A stretch of DNA of 64,000 nt from Helopsaltes ochotensis. Lineage: Eukaryota > Chordata > Aves > Passeriformes > Locustellidae. This document shows, piece after piece, positions 10,819 to 22,315 of the stretch; position 1 is the stretch's first letter; each line of letters begins with the position of its first letter. The notes under the pieces are model-generated. The model worked only from the letters and a program-made list of their open reading frames with translations. It did no database searches and was not told where the DNA came from. The DNA lies in assembly GCA_013400155.1 (NCBI GenBank), contig VXBM01000022.1, positions 2,506,464 to 2,570,463 on the forward strand, written 5' to 3'. The translations under genes were made by a program, and so were the position numbers.

Positions 10819-13800
10819 CCCAGAGTATCACATATGGGCCATTGAAGCTGAAAACCTAAAGGTGTGTGTCTGGTACCTGGAAGTGAGGTATCCAATGGTA
10901 CCAGCTGTGCAAGCCAGGTACCCCATGTCCCTTCATTTTCAATGGAGGACTAATCAGCCCAGCCAGACAAACCAAAAAGCTATTCAGCTAACCACCACCA
11001 GAACTATTTGCTCATGGCTCCACTGACTGTAATAAGATTTTAAATATTCTGCATACACATAGACACCTAAACTTAAATGTCTGGAACCCCATTCATACCT
11101 CTATCCATACCTTCAAGAATCAGCTGCCTAAGTCACTTCACTCAAAACCAGTAAAGCTCACAAACCTGTTTCTAAAACAGGTTATTCCTTCTAGCTGCTT
11201 ACTTCACCCCACCAACTATAAAAGGAAGTGGGTATGTGGTCAAATGAATCATAGTCCTTTTCTAATACAGAAAACTGCAAACAGAGAGATTGCTAAAAGA
11301 AGTGGTTATAATATCCACACAGTACTTGTGAATACTTCAGGGAAAACCACAGTTTATTGCTTTGCCTGTGGAAGACTTGTTCTTTAGTCTAAAACTAGGG
11401 TAAGAATCTGTGATCCCAGGCTTCACCAGAAATTATCTGATGCAAAAATACATTCCATTTCCCACCACATCCAAGACAAATTTAAGAAGATTTAACCTTT
11501 AGGAATGTTCTTTGGAACAGAAACAGGTATGAAAGGAAGAAATATCTTTCAAGGAAAAGCAATGTCATTGAATTTGCCCCCCAACTAATATGGAATATTT
11601 GCTGAAGAAAATATTATCTGATATTAACATCCAAGACTCATAAAATATCATAGTCATACCTAAGGGATTGTGAGGGTACTATATACGCATTTAATTATAA
11701 CATCCATTAGCTCAATGACTTTTATTGGATTGTTCACCACAAGAAGTTACCCACTTATTCTGCCCTCCTCAAGCATACCTCCCCAGCTTTCTGGGTTTTT
11801 CAGAAAGTTTTCTTTAAATGGTGTGGGGGAGGTTTTGGTTTAGCTATTGTGGGCTTTCTTGGCTTCAGCTAACAGCAAAACTTTTAACAGTTACAACATT
11901 AACCATAAATATACCTCAGAGCTGGGAAATTTGTTTTGGAAACAACAACAAAAAAACCCCAACCAACCAGCCCCCAACCTCTCCAAAATTACTAAGACAC
12001 TGACCTTTACACACACCCAGATATTGTCACAGCTGTTAAAACATTTCTGCAACCTATTAAAAGCCACAAAAATACTTTATCATTTTTTAGTTCAGTGCAA
12101 GTTAGGCTTCTATATAGACTGAGGCCCACAAATCTTCTATAACCATGTTTAAATTCTTAGATTTAATGGGTAATTTCTGTTCAGAAAGTTGCTTTCAAAT
12201 CAGTTATTTCTAAGGCAAATAGTATATGATTAGATACAGGTATGGGTACACACTGTTGAAGCTGTTTTCCAGAATGTTGCACCTTACTTTATGTTGAAAG
12301 AGAAACAAAACACAATGCCCAAGAAAGCCTTAACTCATATGTCATTTGTACATACCAGCACATCTTCCCTAAGCCTACTTGACAGCTTCTGGTTTACATG
12401 TTCAAGGATTATGCAGGTGTTTTAAATCAATTGTTCTTTTTCTTGGGTAAGAATAGGTGCACAACCAGACTGCAAACTGCTGTCTTCCTGAGATCTTTCC
12501 TTCCTGTCCCAATTTCCATCTCTATTCCTATCTTGGTATATCCCCTCTGAGGCCAAAGCAATGCTTACACAAATTAAGTCAAAGCAGTTGGGAAAACAAC
12601 AGAACTTACTGCATTCATCAGCTTTACACCTCCCGTGCCACTTTCACGTATCTGGCTCAGAATTTTCACCTCTGCGCTTCACCTCTAATGACAGTGTGAC
12701 AGCCCACATTTGGAAGAGAAAGGAATGCTTACAAATGGATTGCATTCAGTGGCTTTCTTTTCTCATCCCCAAAGATCTTCACAACACAGGAAGAGAGGCT
12801 GTGCTGCAGGTTGTGGAGTAGAAGGCATAGAAAAGGCAGTGCTGCAGTTTGGAGAAGGGGGAGGAGAGGAAGAAAGGAGGTTTGAAGTGTCACTGCAAGA
12901 TGGATCAAGACCAATCTCTCACCACAGAGAAGCAGAACTAGAACAGACAGAACTGTGCTGTCTCTGCATGTCACCTACATGCTGAAACACAATGGCATCA
13001 CGCATCTGACTAGAAGAAAATAACTTCTCTGAGTGATAATGCTACACCAAAAGCTTGTATTCAGATGAAAACAGGGTTTCTAACAGTCCTTTTGTATGTG
13101 ACCATTTTCTAGGATGTAATCTCTTGTAGGAGATATAGTCTTTGCTTTTCAAGGCTATGGTCTCATTTTCTGCTACGTGCAGTAGTTTTCAGATAAGAAT
13201 CTTTCCAACTGATCTAAATCAGCCTATATAATTGATATGATCAAGCCATAATTTAGCATTTCACTATATTGACCAGAATGGCAGTTCTACTACGCATATT
13301 CTTACAGAACGATCGACAGTGAATACACCAAGCTAGGCATAAAATACCCCACAATGTCACCACAAAGTATCATGCAATGTCTCTCAGTTTGTTTTGGTTT
13401 TTTTTAGTGTTGATAGTTTTTCATGTAGTGTAACTTTTTTGTACTGTTACAAATGACCCGGAGCAACTCAGAGTGATCCTCTGGGGTATGCACACATTCT
13501 CAATGCAATTTTGTAGCAACACCCTCACTCACTTTAGTGGAGTCAGGATTCCACTCTATCCATATCCGCTGTATGTACAGCTTTACAGACAGTAGAAGGT
13601 ACTGTCTTTGAGGGAAAAATAACATTTATGCTTTTGATCACTGGTCATGCAAAATCAAACCCCAAAATTATACTGAATAATTTCAACAGACTTTATGTTT
13701 GATATAACAGGCTTTTCATAGACTTTGTTAAATCTACACTGAAGCTAAAGTGTGTGACAAGCCAACCCTCTGCACAGCAGGCTGATGTTCAATGTTTCAA

Positions 13801-14346
13801 CAAAAAGACTGTCAAATTGGATTATTTCTTGCTATTATATGATCATTATTGGTAGACATTAGGCAGATGGAAATCATTCAAAGATGTTTTAAAACACACA
13901 CATATGTTTTCTCTCAATTCTAGTCCAAGCTGCACCAACACAATTTCAGTGACTTCAGTAAAATCATACTGAGCAGGTATGAAAAAGGACCAGAACCACT
14001 TCCCTGGTATTTTTCCCTGTCATCCTTACCATATTAAAATACCAGTATTTTGTGGGAAAGAAGCGATGGATTCTCCAAATGCTGTGCTTTATCCAAGGAA
14101 ACTCAGAATAACAAGATTATCAGCTTTGTTCCTAAGTGTAACAAACTACAGAACAGTCTAGGCTTTTTCAGTCAAATTCCCTAGTGAATGTAAAAAAGGG
14201 AGGGAAGCACTTCCCTTCCTTTTCTGCAGTGCTTCTAAAAAGAGCAGAAAAAGTCTTTATTTTCCAGTGATGATATTGATAATGTACCAAGACAGAAAAA
14301 CAGTATTTAGTATCAAGAAACCCTACTGTACTGTCCTGTGTCAAAG

Positions 14347-14395
14347 AAAAAAAAAAAAAAAAAACAAAACCACAAAAAAAACCCCAAAACCCAGA
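14347..14395 (+). repeat. A-rich tract (A18 then AC-rich)
   Basis: Eighteen A residues continue into CAAAACC-type sequence. Simple low-complexity DNA within intron 1. It accounts for the poly-F and poly-V character of the minus-strand open frame at 14341-14583, which is not a gene. Confidence 0.8.
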
Positions 14396-16325
14396 ACATA
14401 ACTAACGCCCCCAAAAAAACCTAACCTAAAATGGTAGTGAAAACAATATTTTGTCATAAATTGAAGTTTAGTGTAACTTATAAGATAGTCACCTGAATGA
14501 TTGGTCATCCAAAAAGTAAGCAAGATGATCCAATTCATAATTCTGTATCTCCAGTTTAAAGACAGAAAACAAAAGCTATTCATACTAACCCTTCAAAATA
14601 ATTGAGTATCATAAACATTTTTTTTTAAATATTTTCATTGCACAGAGCTTTTCAGTTTATTTTCCTGTACAAAGCTAGTCACAAAATGTTTATACTGGTA
14701 AGGAAAAAAACATAAAAGGAAATTAATGACTGAAAGCAAATTAAAAAGGAAAGCAATAATTTAAAAATATTTTGTCATTGCTCAAGTATAGCTATTCTTT
14801 TTGTTAGGGAGAAACACAGTTTACATGCCAGCATCTCTTCACTCTTAAAAACATATGTTAAAATGAGTGTGCAGTGGAGAGCTAGCCCTCCTGCCTTTCA
14901 CAATGAGAACACCAAATTGCATGAGTGGCTTATACTCCACTGCCTAACAGTGCAATTTGGAAGTGCTTCTTGATTACAGGTTACTTGTTTGATATTTTAC
15001 TGAAAATTAAAGCAGTATTGATACGAATATACTAAAGAATTTAGTATAAATAATTTTGGTCAAAACCTGGGCTTTAAAGTATTCAAGCTTGCTTTTATTA
15101 ATTCTTACCTTAATATTCATTTATGCCACGGTTATACCGTTTTTAAAAAAAAAAAAAGTGATGTTATAAATATGCACTGCATAAGGTTTGCTTTTTTAAA
15201 GGAAAAACTGAATTTCCACAACACTACAGATTTTAAGACACACAAGGACAATTACGTACACAGTTGGAACAAGGTTTCAGATAAGAACTAGTGCCAGTTT
15301 GGAAGTAAACAAGATAATAAAAAATACAATTCTAGCAATAACCTAAATTTCAGAGAAACTAGTGCCCCTCCCTTCGGGAGCCATCGCCTTCAGGAACGAT
15401 CCCAATCAGAACGGGCACCACCGCGGTTTTACTGCCCTGAACTTCGCATGTGGCTACGAGACCGAGCAGCTACAGCCTGACTGTGGACATCCGGCTGTCG
15501 GCCAGGTGCGTACCCGGGGCTGCTTCGCCCCGGGAAGTCCCCAGACAGGCTGGACCACGCCAGGTCTGGGATGCACCGGGAGAGGGAGAGCCGCGGGGCT
15601 GACAGAGGAGCCGCGGCCCAGCAGAGGCGCAGACCGCCCGAGAAGATGAGCCTCGCAGCCTTGCCTGGGGTCGTGTGGAGCAGGAGAGAGGAGCCCAGCG
15701 CTGGCCCAGGGGAGCGCAGCCTCCCCCGACACCGCTTTAACATCGGCTGGCACCGCACCGCGTCCCTCCGGCCTCCCTCCCAGCCGCCTCACCCACCCGC
15801 AGAGAGGACACGCCGGCAGGGAGGGGGTTCTGCTCGGCTCTGGAGGATATTTTAAGCGGGGAGCCAGATCCTGCCCCTGGGGCGCGGGCCCTGGCAGCCG
15901 ATAAGTCTCCACACACCCGCAGCTCGGGACGGGGACTTAAGGCGGGGGAAAAGGACGATGCCTCCGCGCCTAAAACGCCTCACGAAAGGCAGGCGAAACC
16001 TTGCGGGCCCAGCAAAGGATTAAAGAACAACATTTCCCCCCGCCCCGGTCTGACAGGTCTGCTGCCCCAGCAGCTGTCAGCACCTCAGCCCTCCAGAGAG
16101 CCGGAGCGCAGCCCCCTGGCTGTGTGAAGCAGGGGGAAAACGCGGGGTGGGTGCGGGAGAGGCGAGACGGGGAGCGGAGCCCCCTCCATGCCCCTCACGG
16201 GCGCCGCACGCCGTTCCCCGCGCCGGGGCAGCGGGAAGGAACAATGGGGGCGAGAACCTACCGCCCCCGCCGAGGGGAGAGGGGGAGCCGCAGGGAGGGA
16301 GACCCCGCGCCTCTCTCTGTTCTTG

Positions 16326-16389
16326 CCCGGGGCGGGACGGGGCTCGGCGGCGGCGGCGGGTCCCACAGCGAACCCCGTCCCGCCCCGGG
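16326..16389. repeat. GC-rich perfect inverted repeat, 17-bp arms with CGG-rich loop
   Basis: The arms cccggggcgggacgggg (16326-16342) and ccccgtcccgccccggg (16373-16389) are exact reverse complements, separated by 30 bases that include (CGG)5 at 16345-16360. On the minus strand this lies about 130-195 bases inside intron 1 of CTTNBP2. Each arm carries GC boxes, so a paired Sp1-type site is as plausible as a hairpin in RNA or DNA. Confidence 0.9.
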
Positions 16390-16519
16390 GGAGAAGGAGG
16401 GCGGAGGGACGGAGCGGCTGAGGCAGGTCTCCAGGCACGGCTTCGTCCCAACCCCATCCACGGGTGAAGCCTCCTCGCCGCGGCTGGGTCGCGCTCCCCT
16501 CTCCCGCCAGGCCGATTAC

Positions 16520-16588
16520 CGCTGCCGTGGCCGCCGAGTCCTCCCGCCCGCCAGAGCCGGGCTCGCCGCTCGCTCCCTCCGTCGCCAT
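16520..16588 (-). CDS. CTTNBP2: CTTNBP2 exon 1, coding part (start codon)
   Basis: On the minus strand the ATG at 16588-16586 opens a frame reading MATEGASGEPGSGG followed by REDSAATAA. This matches the pattern of the mammalian CTTNBP2 N-terminus (MATDGAS then an acidic, Ala-rich stretch). The best donor is GCG|GTAATC after 23 codons, phase 0. It joins in frame to TREFDVDN of the exon at 4670-4777, which reproduces the order of the known protein. The donor departs from consensus at positions +5 and +6, and no better one is seen nearby. The start context is strong, with A at -3 and G at +4. If the donor is wrong, the frame continues as a GC-rich translation with no family resemblance. The N-terminal segment is a few residues shorter than in mammals. 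Confidence 0.85.
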
Positions 16589-16593
16589 CTTCC
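16579..16593 (-). promoter_or_regulatory. YY1-type motif overlapping the CTTNBP2 start codon
   Basis: The minus strand reads GGGAAGATGGCGACGG, one base away from the classic YY1 element AAGATGGCGGC, with the ATG of the motif being the initiator codon. YY1 sites of this kind are known at start regions of TATA-less vertebrate promoters. Occupancy is inferred, not shown. Confidence 0.6.
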
Positions 16594-16720
16594 CGCTGTA
16601 TCGGCTCCGGCGCGGAGCGCGGTGCGGAGCCGAGTGGCGGAGCCGCCGCCGCCAGGCGCTTAACCCGCTCCCCGCCGGCAGCGAGCCCGCCGGCAGCGGG
16701 GCCGCTTAACCCCTGCGGCG
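16589..16720 (-). promoter_or_regulatory. Probable CTTNBP2 5' UTR and core promoter
   Basis: This is the GC-rich sequence immediately upstream of the start codon on the minus strand. It contains several GGAGCC and GCCGCC units. The transcription start cannot be located from sequence, so the upper limit is arbitrary. Confidence 0.45.
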
Positions 16721-16737
16721 CCGCGCAGGCGGGGCTG

Positions 16738-16757
16738 CCGAGCCGAGCCGAGCCGCC
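16738..16757. repeat. Short GAGCC tandem repeat
   Basis: Tandem gagcc units upstream of CTTNBP2 exon 1, within the CpG island. A simple repeat in the promoter region that might vary in copy number. Confidence 0.6.
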
Positions 16758-19700
16758 CCCTGCGCCGGCAGAGGCGAGCGACTCCCGCCGCCGGGCGCTC
16801 GGGCTTCCCCACACACCCGCTCCCCGTCCTCCATACGGCGGCCCGGAGACAGGCGGAGGGGGAGCGGGACCTCGCCGCGGGCGGCCGGCGCGCAATGGTG
16901 GCGGAGGGGAGTGTCCCCGCTACCGCGCTACCCGGGCCCCACGCACGCATCGCTCTCCTCCCTACCCACCCCCGTGGTTTAGCAGCAGGAGGAGGAAAGG
17001 AAAGGTTGTGGAAGGGACGAAAAAATAGGGAGTTGCAGAGGGTTGGCTTGCCTGATCCGTGAGACCTTTGAAGCAACTGAAGGCTTTGAAAGAAGGGCAA
17101 CTTCTCTCCTTCCTGGGGGTGCTGACTGGAGGAGTCACCTCTCCCTCCCCCTCCCCTGTGGAGAGATTTGGGGGAACATTCTGCTGCGAGCCATTGCTTG
17201 ACTGGCTTATTTTAAAGACGTTTTCAGAGCCTGTGTGAGGGTGGACACAGCCAGGCCCAGTGTTCTGGCACCCCTCAGACCCGGTGCTGGAGCACGTACT
17301 GACCTGGGACTGTCCTTTGCCATTCCAGATGGGTACTGAAGCCAAATCCTGTTCACGATTCCTTCCAGAGGAAAGTTTTGGCAGCTGAGCTGAATCCATT
17401 ACTACAAAGGCTCAATGCTTCCCACTCAGGAGCACCCCGCGCTGCCCCTCTCCAGGGGATGTTCCTCACTGTCTTGCTGCACTGCTTTGCCCCGGCAATG
17501 AGGACCTACACCAAAACCAAATCTAAATATACTGCCCTGTGGAACCAATTTATCTATTAAAAGCTGAATTTACAAAATCGTTTTATCTGCAGCTACGTAG
17601 AACTTCCACCAACAGCAGGCTCCTTTGAGCCTTGCCAGGCTCCAGCTTTCGCAGGGCTGCCTCAAGTCTGCTGAACTAAATCCCTTCTCTCCAAGACCAG
17701 AAATGGGCCGATGCCTTGGTCAAAGACGACAAATATTCGTCTAAGTATGCCATGCCTAATGATGGAAGTAAAGCCATACATGAACTTTTTCCCCTTTACA
17801 TTACCAGAAGGGGAACTGTGATTAGTAGAATAAACTCCAATTGTAAGGAAAATGCATGTTGAACAGAGCAAGAAGAAGGCAGTGTATAGGTTCCATTACA
17901 AGGCACATAAAATCCAGTAAAACAGATGTTTTCTGGTTTAGGGTTTGGCTTTTTCTTTCTCCTTAAAAATGAGCTTTCCTCCTACACAAGTTTTACATTT
18001 TTTATAACTATAGTGTGTGCTCTCATCCCTTCTACCACTGAAGCTAAGAAACTACATTGATGACACATAGCCTAAAACAACTTGTTTTTCTCAGTTCTCA
18101 GCACTCTGATACCATTTAACTTGTTTAGGACAAATTGTTGCTTGCCTTCTTCATTGACAGCAAAGTAACATACATTACTCATAATTACTATTTATATAAA
18201 TTTGGAAGAGTATTTGGTGCTTTGCCTTCAAGAAACGCAACAAAAGTAATTTTTTTCCTATGAACTCTATCATACTTCTCTCTAAAATGGATTAAAATAC
18301 TAAAGTTTTAAAAATTACCATTGTCATTGCTTGTATTTCCCTATTGTGTTAGAATCACCTGCTGTCCCTCACAGTTAGTTATGCGTCTTTCCGAGTGCAA
18401 AGCATGAACACAACATATTGTGTAACTACTGGTTTTTAACACCATATATGTCAGAGCAATGATGGAGCAAAACACCTTTTATCTCTTGCTCTGCTGAGAT
18501 CATAAACTGGTTTAAATGATATTTTATCAATTACCAAGTGTACATTTATCAAAATAACAATGAATACTATATTAGTCATAGCTTTCCATTTCAGACTTGA
18601 GAACTGATCTCTCTTTCCTCATCTGAAGATAAATTTAAAATGATTTCTGAGAGAGATGGGAGTGCTCAATCTCAACCAGCAAAAAATTATTAGAATAGAT
18701 GGACCAGCAACACTTCAGTTAAAAGCCTATCTCCAGACAACTAATATCATCCAAGTGTTGGAAGCAGTTTGACCTGTTGTTATGGTCAAAAAGATGACAG
18801 ACATGGTTTTGAAGGAGGAGTGATCTATATTTCTTCTTTATGTTATGAAATGAATCATCACAACTTTTTGAAAATATTACTGATGTTTGTAATTGCATGA
18901 GACCATACTGCATGTTTGTGTTTCTTCACTCTTTCCCCCAACGGCAGCAACAAGGCTTATGGTTGGCATGAGAGCACTAAAATCCATATTAGATATTGCC
19001 AGTCGCTACTGGGAGTAGATTCTCATGCTGCACAGCAACCACTGCGTCATCAGTGAGGGTGCTGTGGTCCAAATGTCTTTGAGGTTTTGCTGCATGAAGA
19101 ACACCTTCACACTGGGGATCATCTTCAAAGTAGATGGGTTTTTCCTTGATTGTTTCTACTGCATCGCTGACAAGGTCTTAGTTATTCTCTGGTTATTTGT
19201 CTTATGCTACTGACATCCCCTCTCAGAAGTGGCTCTAAACCCACAGTAATACAACATCTACACACATTATGAATGACTCCAAAGTGAGGGACAGCATGAC
19301 TTTGTGACTGCTGTCATAGTGCACGGTCATTTCTATGCCTTCATTATACAGGGCAAACAGCTCTTTAATGCATGTCTAAGTCAGAGCCCTTCTAGGAGAA
19401 GAAATTGCCTTTGCTTTTGCAGACAATTTTATCACTACAGTAAGGCAAAGGAGTTGCTTCTATCAGAGGAAGGTGCTCACTGTTTTACTGTTAACATGCA
19501 GCTGCCAAACTGAATGCAATCCACTATTTTTCTGCTGTTCCAGTTTTATTTGGACTGAGTAATATAAAGAAAAGCCTAAGCCTAGAGCAAGCCTTAAGTA
19601 TATTTCTTTCCTATCATTAGAGAGATGGCACAAAGCAGTGGAATGTGTCCACATCTTACAGGACGCAGCTGCTGAACTGAATGGTACTTATTCCCTCCTG

Positions 19701-19825
19701 TAGCACACAACTGGAGTGACAGAAAATGCCTCCCTTGGTTTTATATTGACAGGGAAGCAGATTGTGTATCTCAACTGTACAATGTATTGTGGCTTTCCTG
19801 CCTTGCAATTAACCATTTGCATGGG

Positions 19826-19940
19826 AAAACAAACAAACAAAGAAGTGTAAAACAGTATTTTATTCACCTTTAAAAACAAACAAACAAAAAGTGTAAAATA
19901 ATATTTTGTCTTTAAAAGCAAGCAAGCAAATAAACAAAGA
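19826..19940. repeat. Degenerate tandem duplication, unit about 45-50 bp
   Basis: The block acaaacaaacaaag, then gtgtaaaa, then atattttat or atattttgt, then ctttaaaa occurs once from about 19829 and again from about 19875. A third partial AAGC/AAAC-type lead follows at 19917-19939. The copies differ by a few substitutions and small indels, so the duplication is not recent. Confidence 0.75.
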
Positions 19941-21748
19941 CCTGTGTCTGATTTAAAGCAAGGAGGAGATGTTGAAGTCCCAAGATAAATTTTTGCAGAA
20001 TATTAGATTTCTGAGAAAAAGTAATTAACCACTGTAACATCAAAATCTTTCCAAAGGTCATCCCAATGAAAAATTGGATCATTTCTTCCATCACCCTCAT
20101 CTAAGACTCATCAAGTTAAGCCAAACAACATAATTCAAATACAGCACTGATTACCTCTTTAGGAAACTTTAGTTTTGGAGACCTATATGCAATAGAGAGC
20201 ACATTGATAACTCTGAACCATTGACTTGGGTTTTGTGAAGAAGGAGTTGCTTTCTCTGGAAGACAGCACACCACTGTCCAGGTGAAATTCAATAGCAAAA
20301 GAGACAGTATTCTAGAGGGCATGTTGGCTGCTTCTGGGGATCTTAAAGTAACATTAAAAAGAGCGGTGAAAAGGATGCAAAGTCAAAGCATTGAGAACAA
20401 AACAGAATCTCCACTAGGCATTCAAAGAAGAGATGCTTTAATTGACTATGCAGAGGGAGCACAATTAATAAAGTATTGGAGTGGTTGATTTGTAAGCATA
20501 AATTCAAGAGTGTTGAATATTGCTATAAGCTAGTGATGTGCTTCACATGACTGGAGTGTTGAAAACTGTCTATAATCTGCTTAGAAAGGGACAAGTGCAT
20601 TAAAAAAGGGAAAAAAAGCTATCAGAATAGAATGCTCTGTGTGTCAGCATTACTGACATCTCAGGAAGGGTTATTTGAATGTTTATGTGCTGTGTTTTAA
20701 TGTTTAAAACATAAAATGAAGTATTTAGTGCCTGCTGCAAACATCATACTAAAGAACAAAATGGCTATATCCTCAAGTATCTTTTCAAAGGAAGAGACAG
20801 CTGCTATCACTGAGGCTTTGCTTTGAATGACATCATTTTGCCAATACTGTAACATCCTGTAAATGTCTAAAAATTACGGGTGACAATTCAAAAAGTTAAC
20901 CTTGAGCGGGAGGATTCTAAATGAGACATCCTTTTAACACAAGAAGAGAAAAATCTCGCTCCTACTGGAATCTAAAATTTGAGTGTTTGCTGTGCCTAAG
21001 TTTTAGAAATCTGAGCCCAAAATGGAATCTGAAAACTAAAAATGGGTACAGCTTATGAATTTGAAACATTTATTTTAGAGAAGTCTTGAAGTCTGTGTTA
21101 TGCAAAAAGATCACACACTGATCTTCGTGGAGTTGAAATACATAAGCTTTCCTATGAGAAAGAAGAAAACGATAACACATTTGCTGTCAAGACAAAAAAA
21201 GAGTATGTACAGCTTTCTAAATATCTGAAAAGTATAGAATAGTTAAAATTATCAAACTGAAAATTTATGAAAATATTCAGAAAAGGTAAAATGTGTATCC
21301 TATTTCTCTCTTTGATTCATCTTCTCTTACTGGTGGGTACCAGTAAGGACTGTGAAGTAAATCCATGAAAGTTTTCTAACTGAAGCAATAAAGGTGCAGG
21401 AATCAAGAATTCTCAGAACCAGTTTCCCTAAACAGGCATGATGACTAATGTACTTCTTACAGGCATCAGCAGTTCTAAGCAAAAACCCCACTTTTTTTTT
21501 TTTCTGGACATGGGAGAAATGCTTGCTGCTGTGATCATATTGGCTGTAGGGGCAGGAGGCAGGAGAATTCATGCTGCAACTGCCAGACATGGAAGAGTCT
21601 GTTCCTTTACTGGCAACATTTATGCAGCGATCTGCAGTGCTGGGAAGTGCACTACCTCATTTTGGAATTTAACTCTTTGCCCACGAATCACCACACCATG
21701 AAATTAATTTTTTTCAGTGACTATGAAACCACTTTGTTGCAACATCTC

Positions 21749-21790
21749 TTCTCTTTTTTTTTAATTTTCTTTTTTTTCTCTTCTTTTTAA
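21749..21790. repeat. Polypyrimidine tract
   Basis: A CT-rich run with T8-9 stretches, simple low-complexity DNA. A separate T12 lies nearby at 21492-21503. Confidence 0.7.
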
Positions 21791-22246
21791 AAATAATCCA
21801 TTGATTGCTAAGCCTACTGTTTTAGCTTTTGTTCATTTTCATTATACAAAAGGTTAATTTTGAAATTGCCTTATGCTGCTGACATCCTACGAACAAAATT
21901 GGATCATTAAATGCCCCCCTGTAGAGATGAAGCTATATCACTGCAAAATGGACCACCGTATCCCTGAAAAAACTCACTTGGAATTGGAATGATAGTGCAC
22001 ATAGTGGAGGCTGTCCTCCCTGCCAAACCCTACTATTGTTCTGAGATCTGACTGTGAGCACAGCACTGAGTATGGGATTCCAGCATGTGAAACAGCTTCA
22101 AGAGGACCTTTGCTCTGAAATAAAACTGCAAGGGAGGTTAATAAACTCATTGCCAAGAAGGATGAGTCGCAGGAAGATGGTAACTACCTTAGCATTTAGA
22201 TAGAACATCTATGTGTTGGTAATGAAATGTTTTTCACATTGAAATG

Positions 22247-22315
22247 CTCCACTAGGGAAAAATTCCCTTGCTAATGAAGAACTTCACCAGGGAAAAACTC
22301 CCTTTCTAATGAAAC
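22247..22315. repeat. Tandem duplication of a 34-bp hairpin-like unit
   Basis: Two adjacent copies read ccactagggaaaaattccct and tcaccagggaaaaactccct, each followed by t(t/g)ctaatgaa. In each copy AGGGA and TCCCT can pair around a short A-rich loop, so the pairing potential is kept although the loop and flank differ. Confidence 0.8.

Larger units (their letters stand above)
4778..16519 (-). other. CTTNBP2: CTTNBP2 intron 1 (about 11.7 kb)
   Basis: This is the interval between the inferred donor of exon 1 (GTAATC, read on the minus strand from 16519) and the acceptor of exon 2. Most of it is AT-rich with no convincing exon. It contains an ancient plus-strand CR1 copy near 5490-6130, a minus-strand CR1 fragment near 6650-7050, a 46-base A homopolymer at 7688, A-rich tracts at 9928 and 14347, nested inverted repeats at 10711-10818, and at its 5' end more than 1 kb of the CpG island. 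Short open frames such as 10286-10594 and 12457-12821 have no recognisable protein character. Confidence 0.85.
15365..16965. promoter_or_regulatory. CpG island / CTTNBP2 promoter region
   Basis: GC content and CpG density rise abruptly at about 15365 and fall again near 16965, against an AT-rich background on both sides. The island contains CTTNBP2 exon 1 and many Sp1-type GGGCGG or CCGCCC boxes, and no convincing TATA box lies upstream of the start codon. This matches a TATA-less CpG-island promoter. The island is asymmetric: about 1.15 kb lies inside intron 1 and only about 0.4 kb lies upstream of the ATG. Antisense or alternative transcription starts are therefore possible but not shown. 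The long overlapping open frames on both strands here follow from the scarcity of AT-rich stop codons. Confidence 0.9.

Noticed and set aside
15429..16895. Long overlapping open frames in the CpG island (for example 272 codons at 16077-16895 minus, 220 codons at 16001-16663 plus, 152 codons at 15454-15912 minus)
   Set aside because: GC-rich DNA has few stop codons, so several frames on both strands stay open. Only the first 23 codons of the frame starting at 16588 resemble a known protein.
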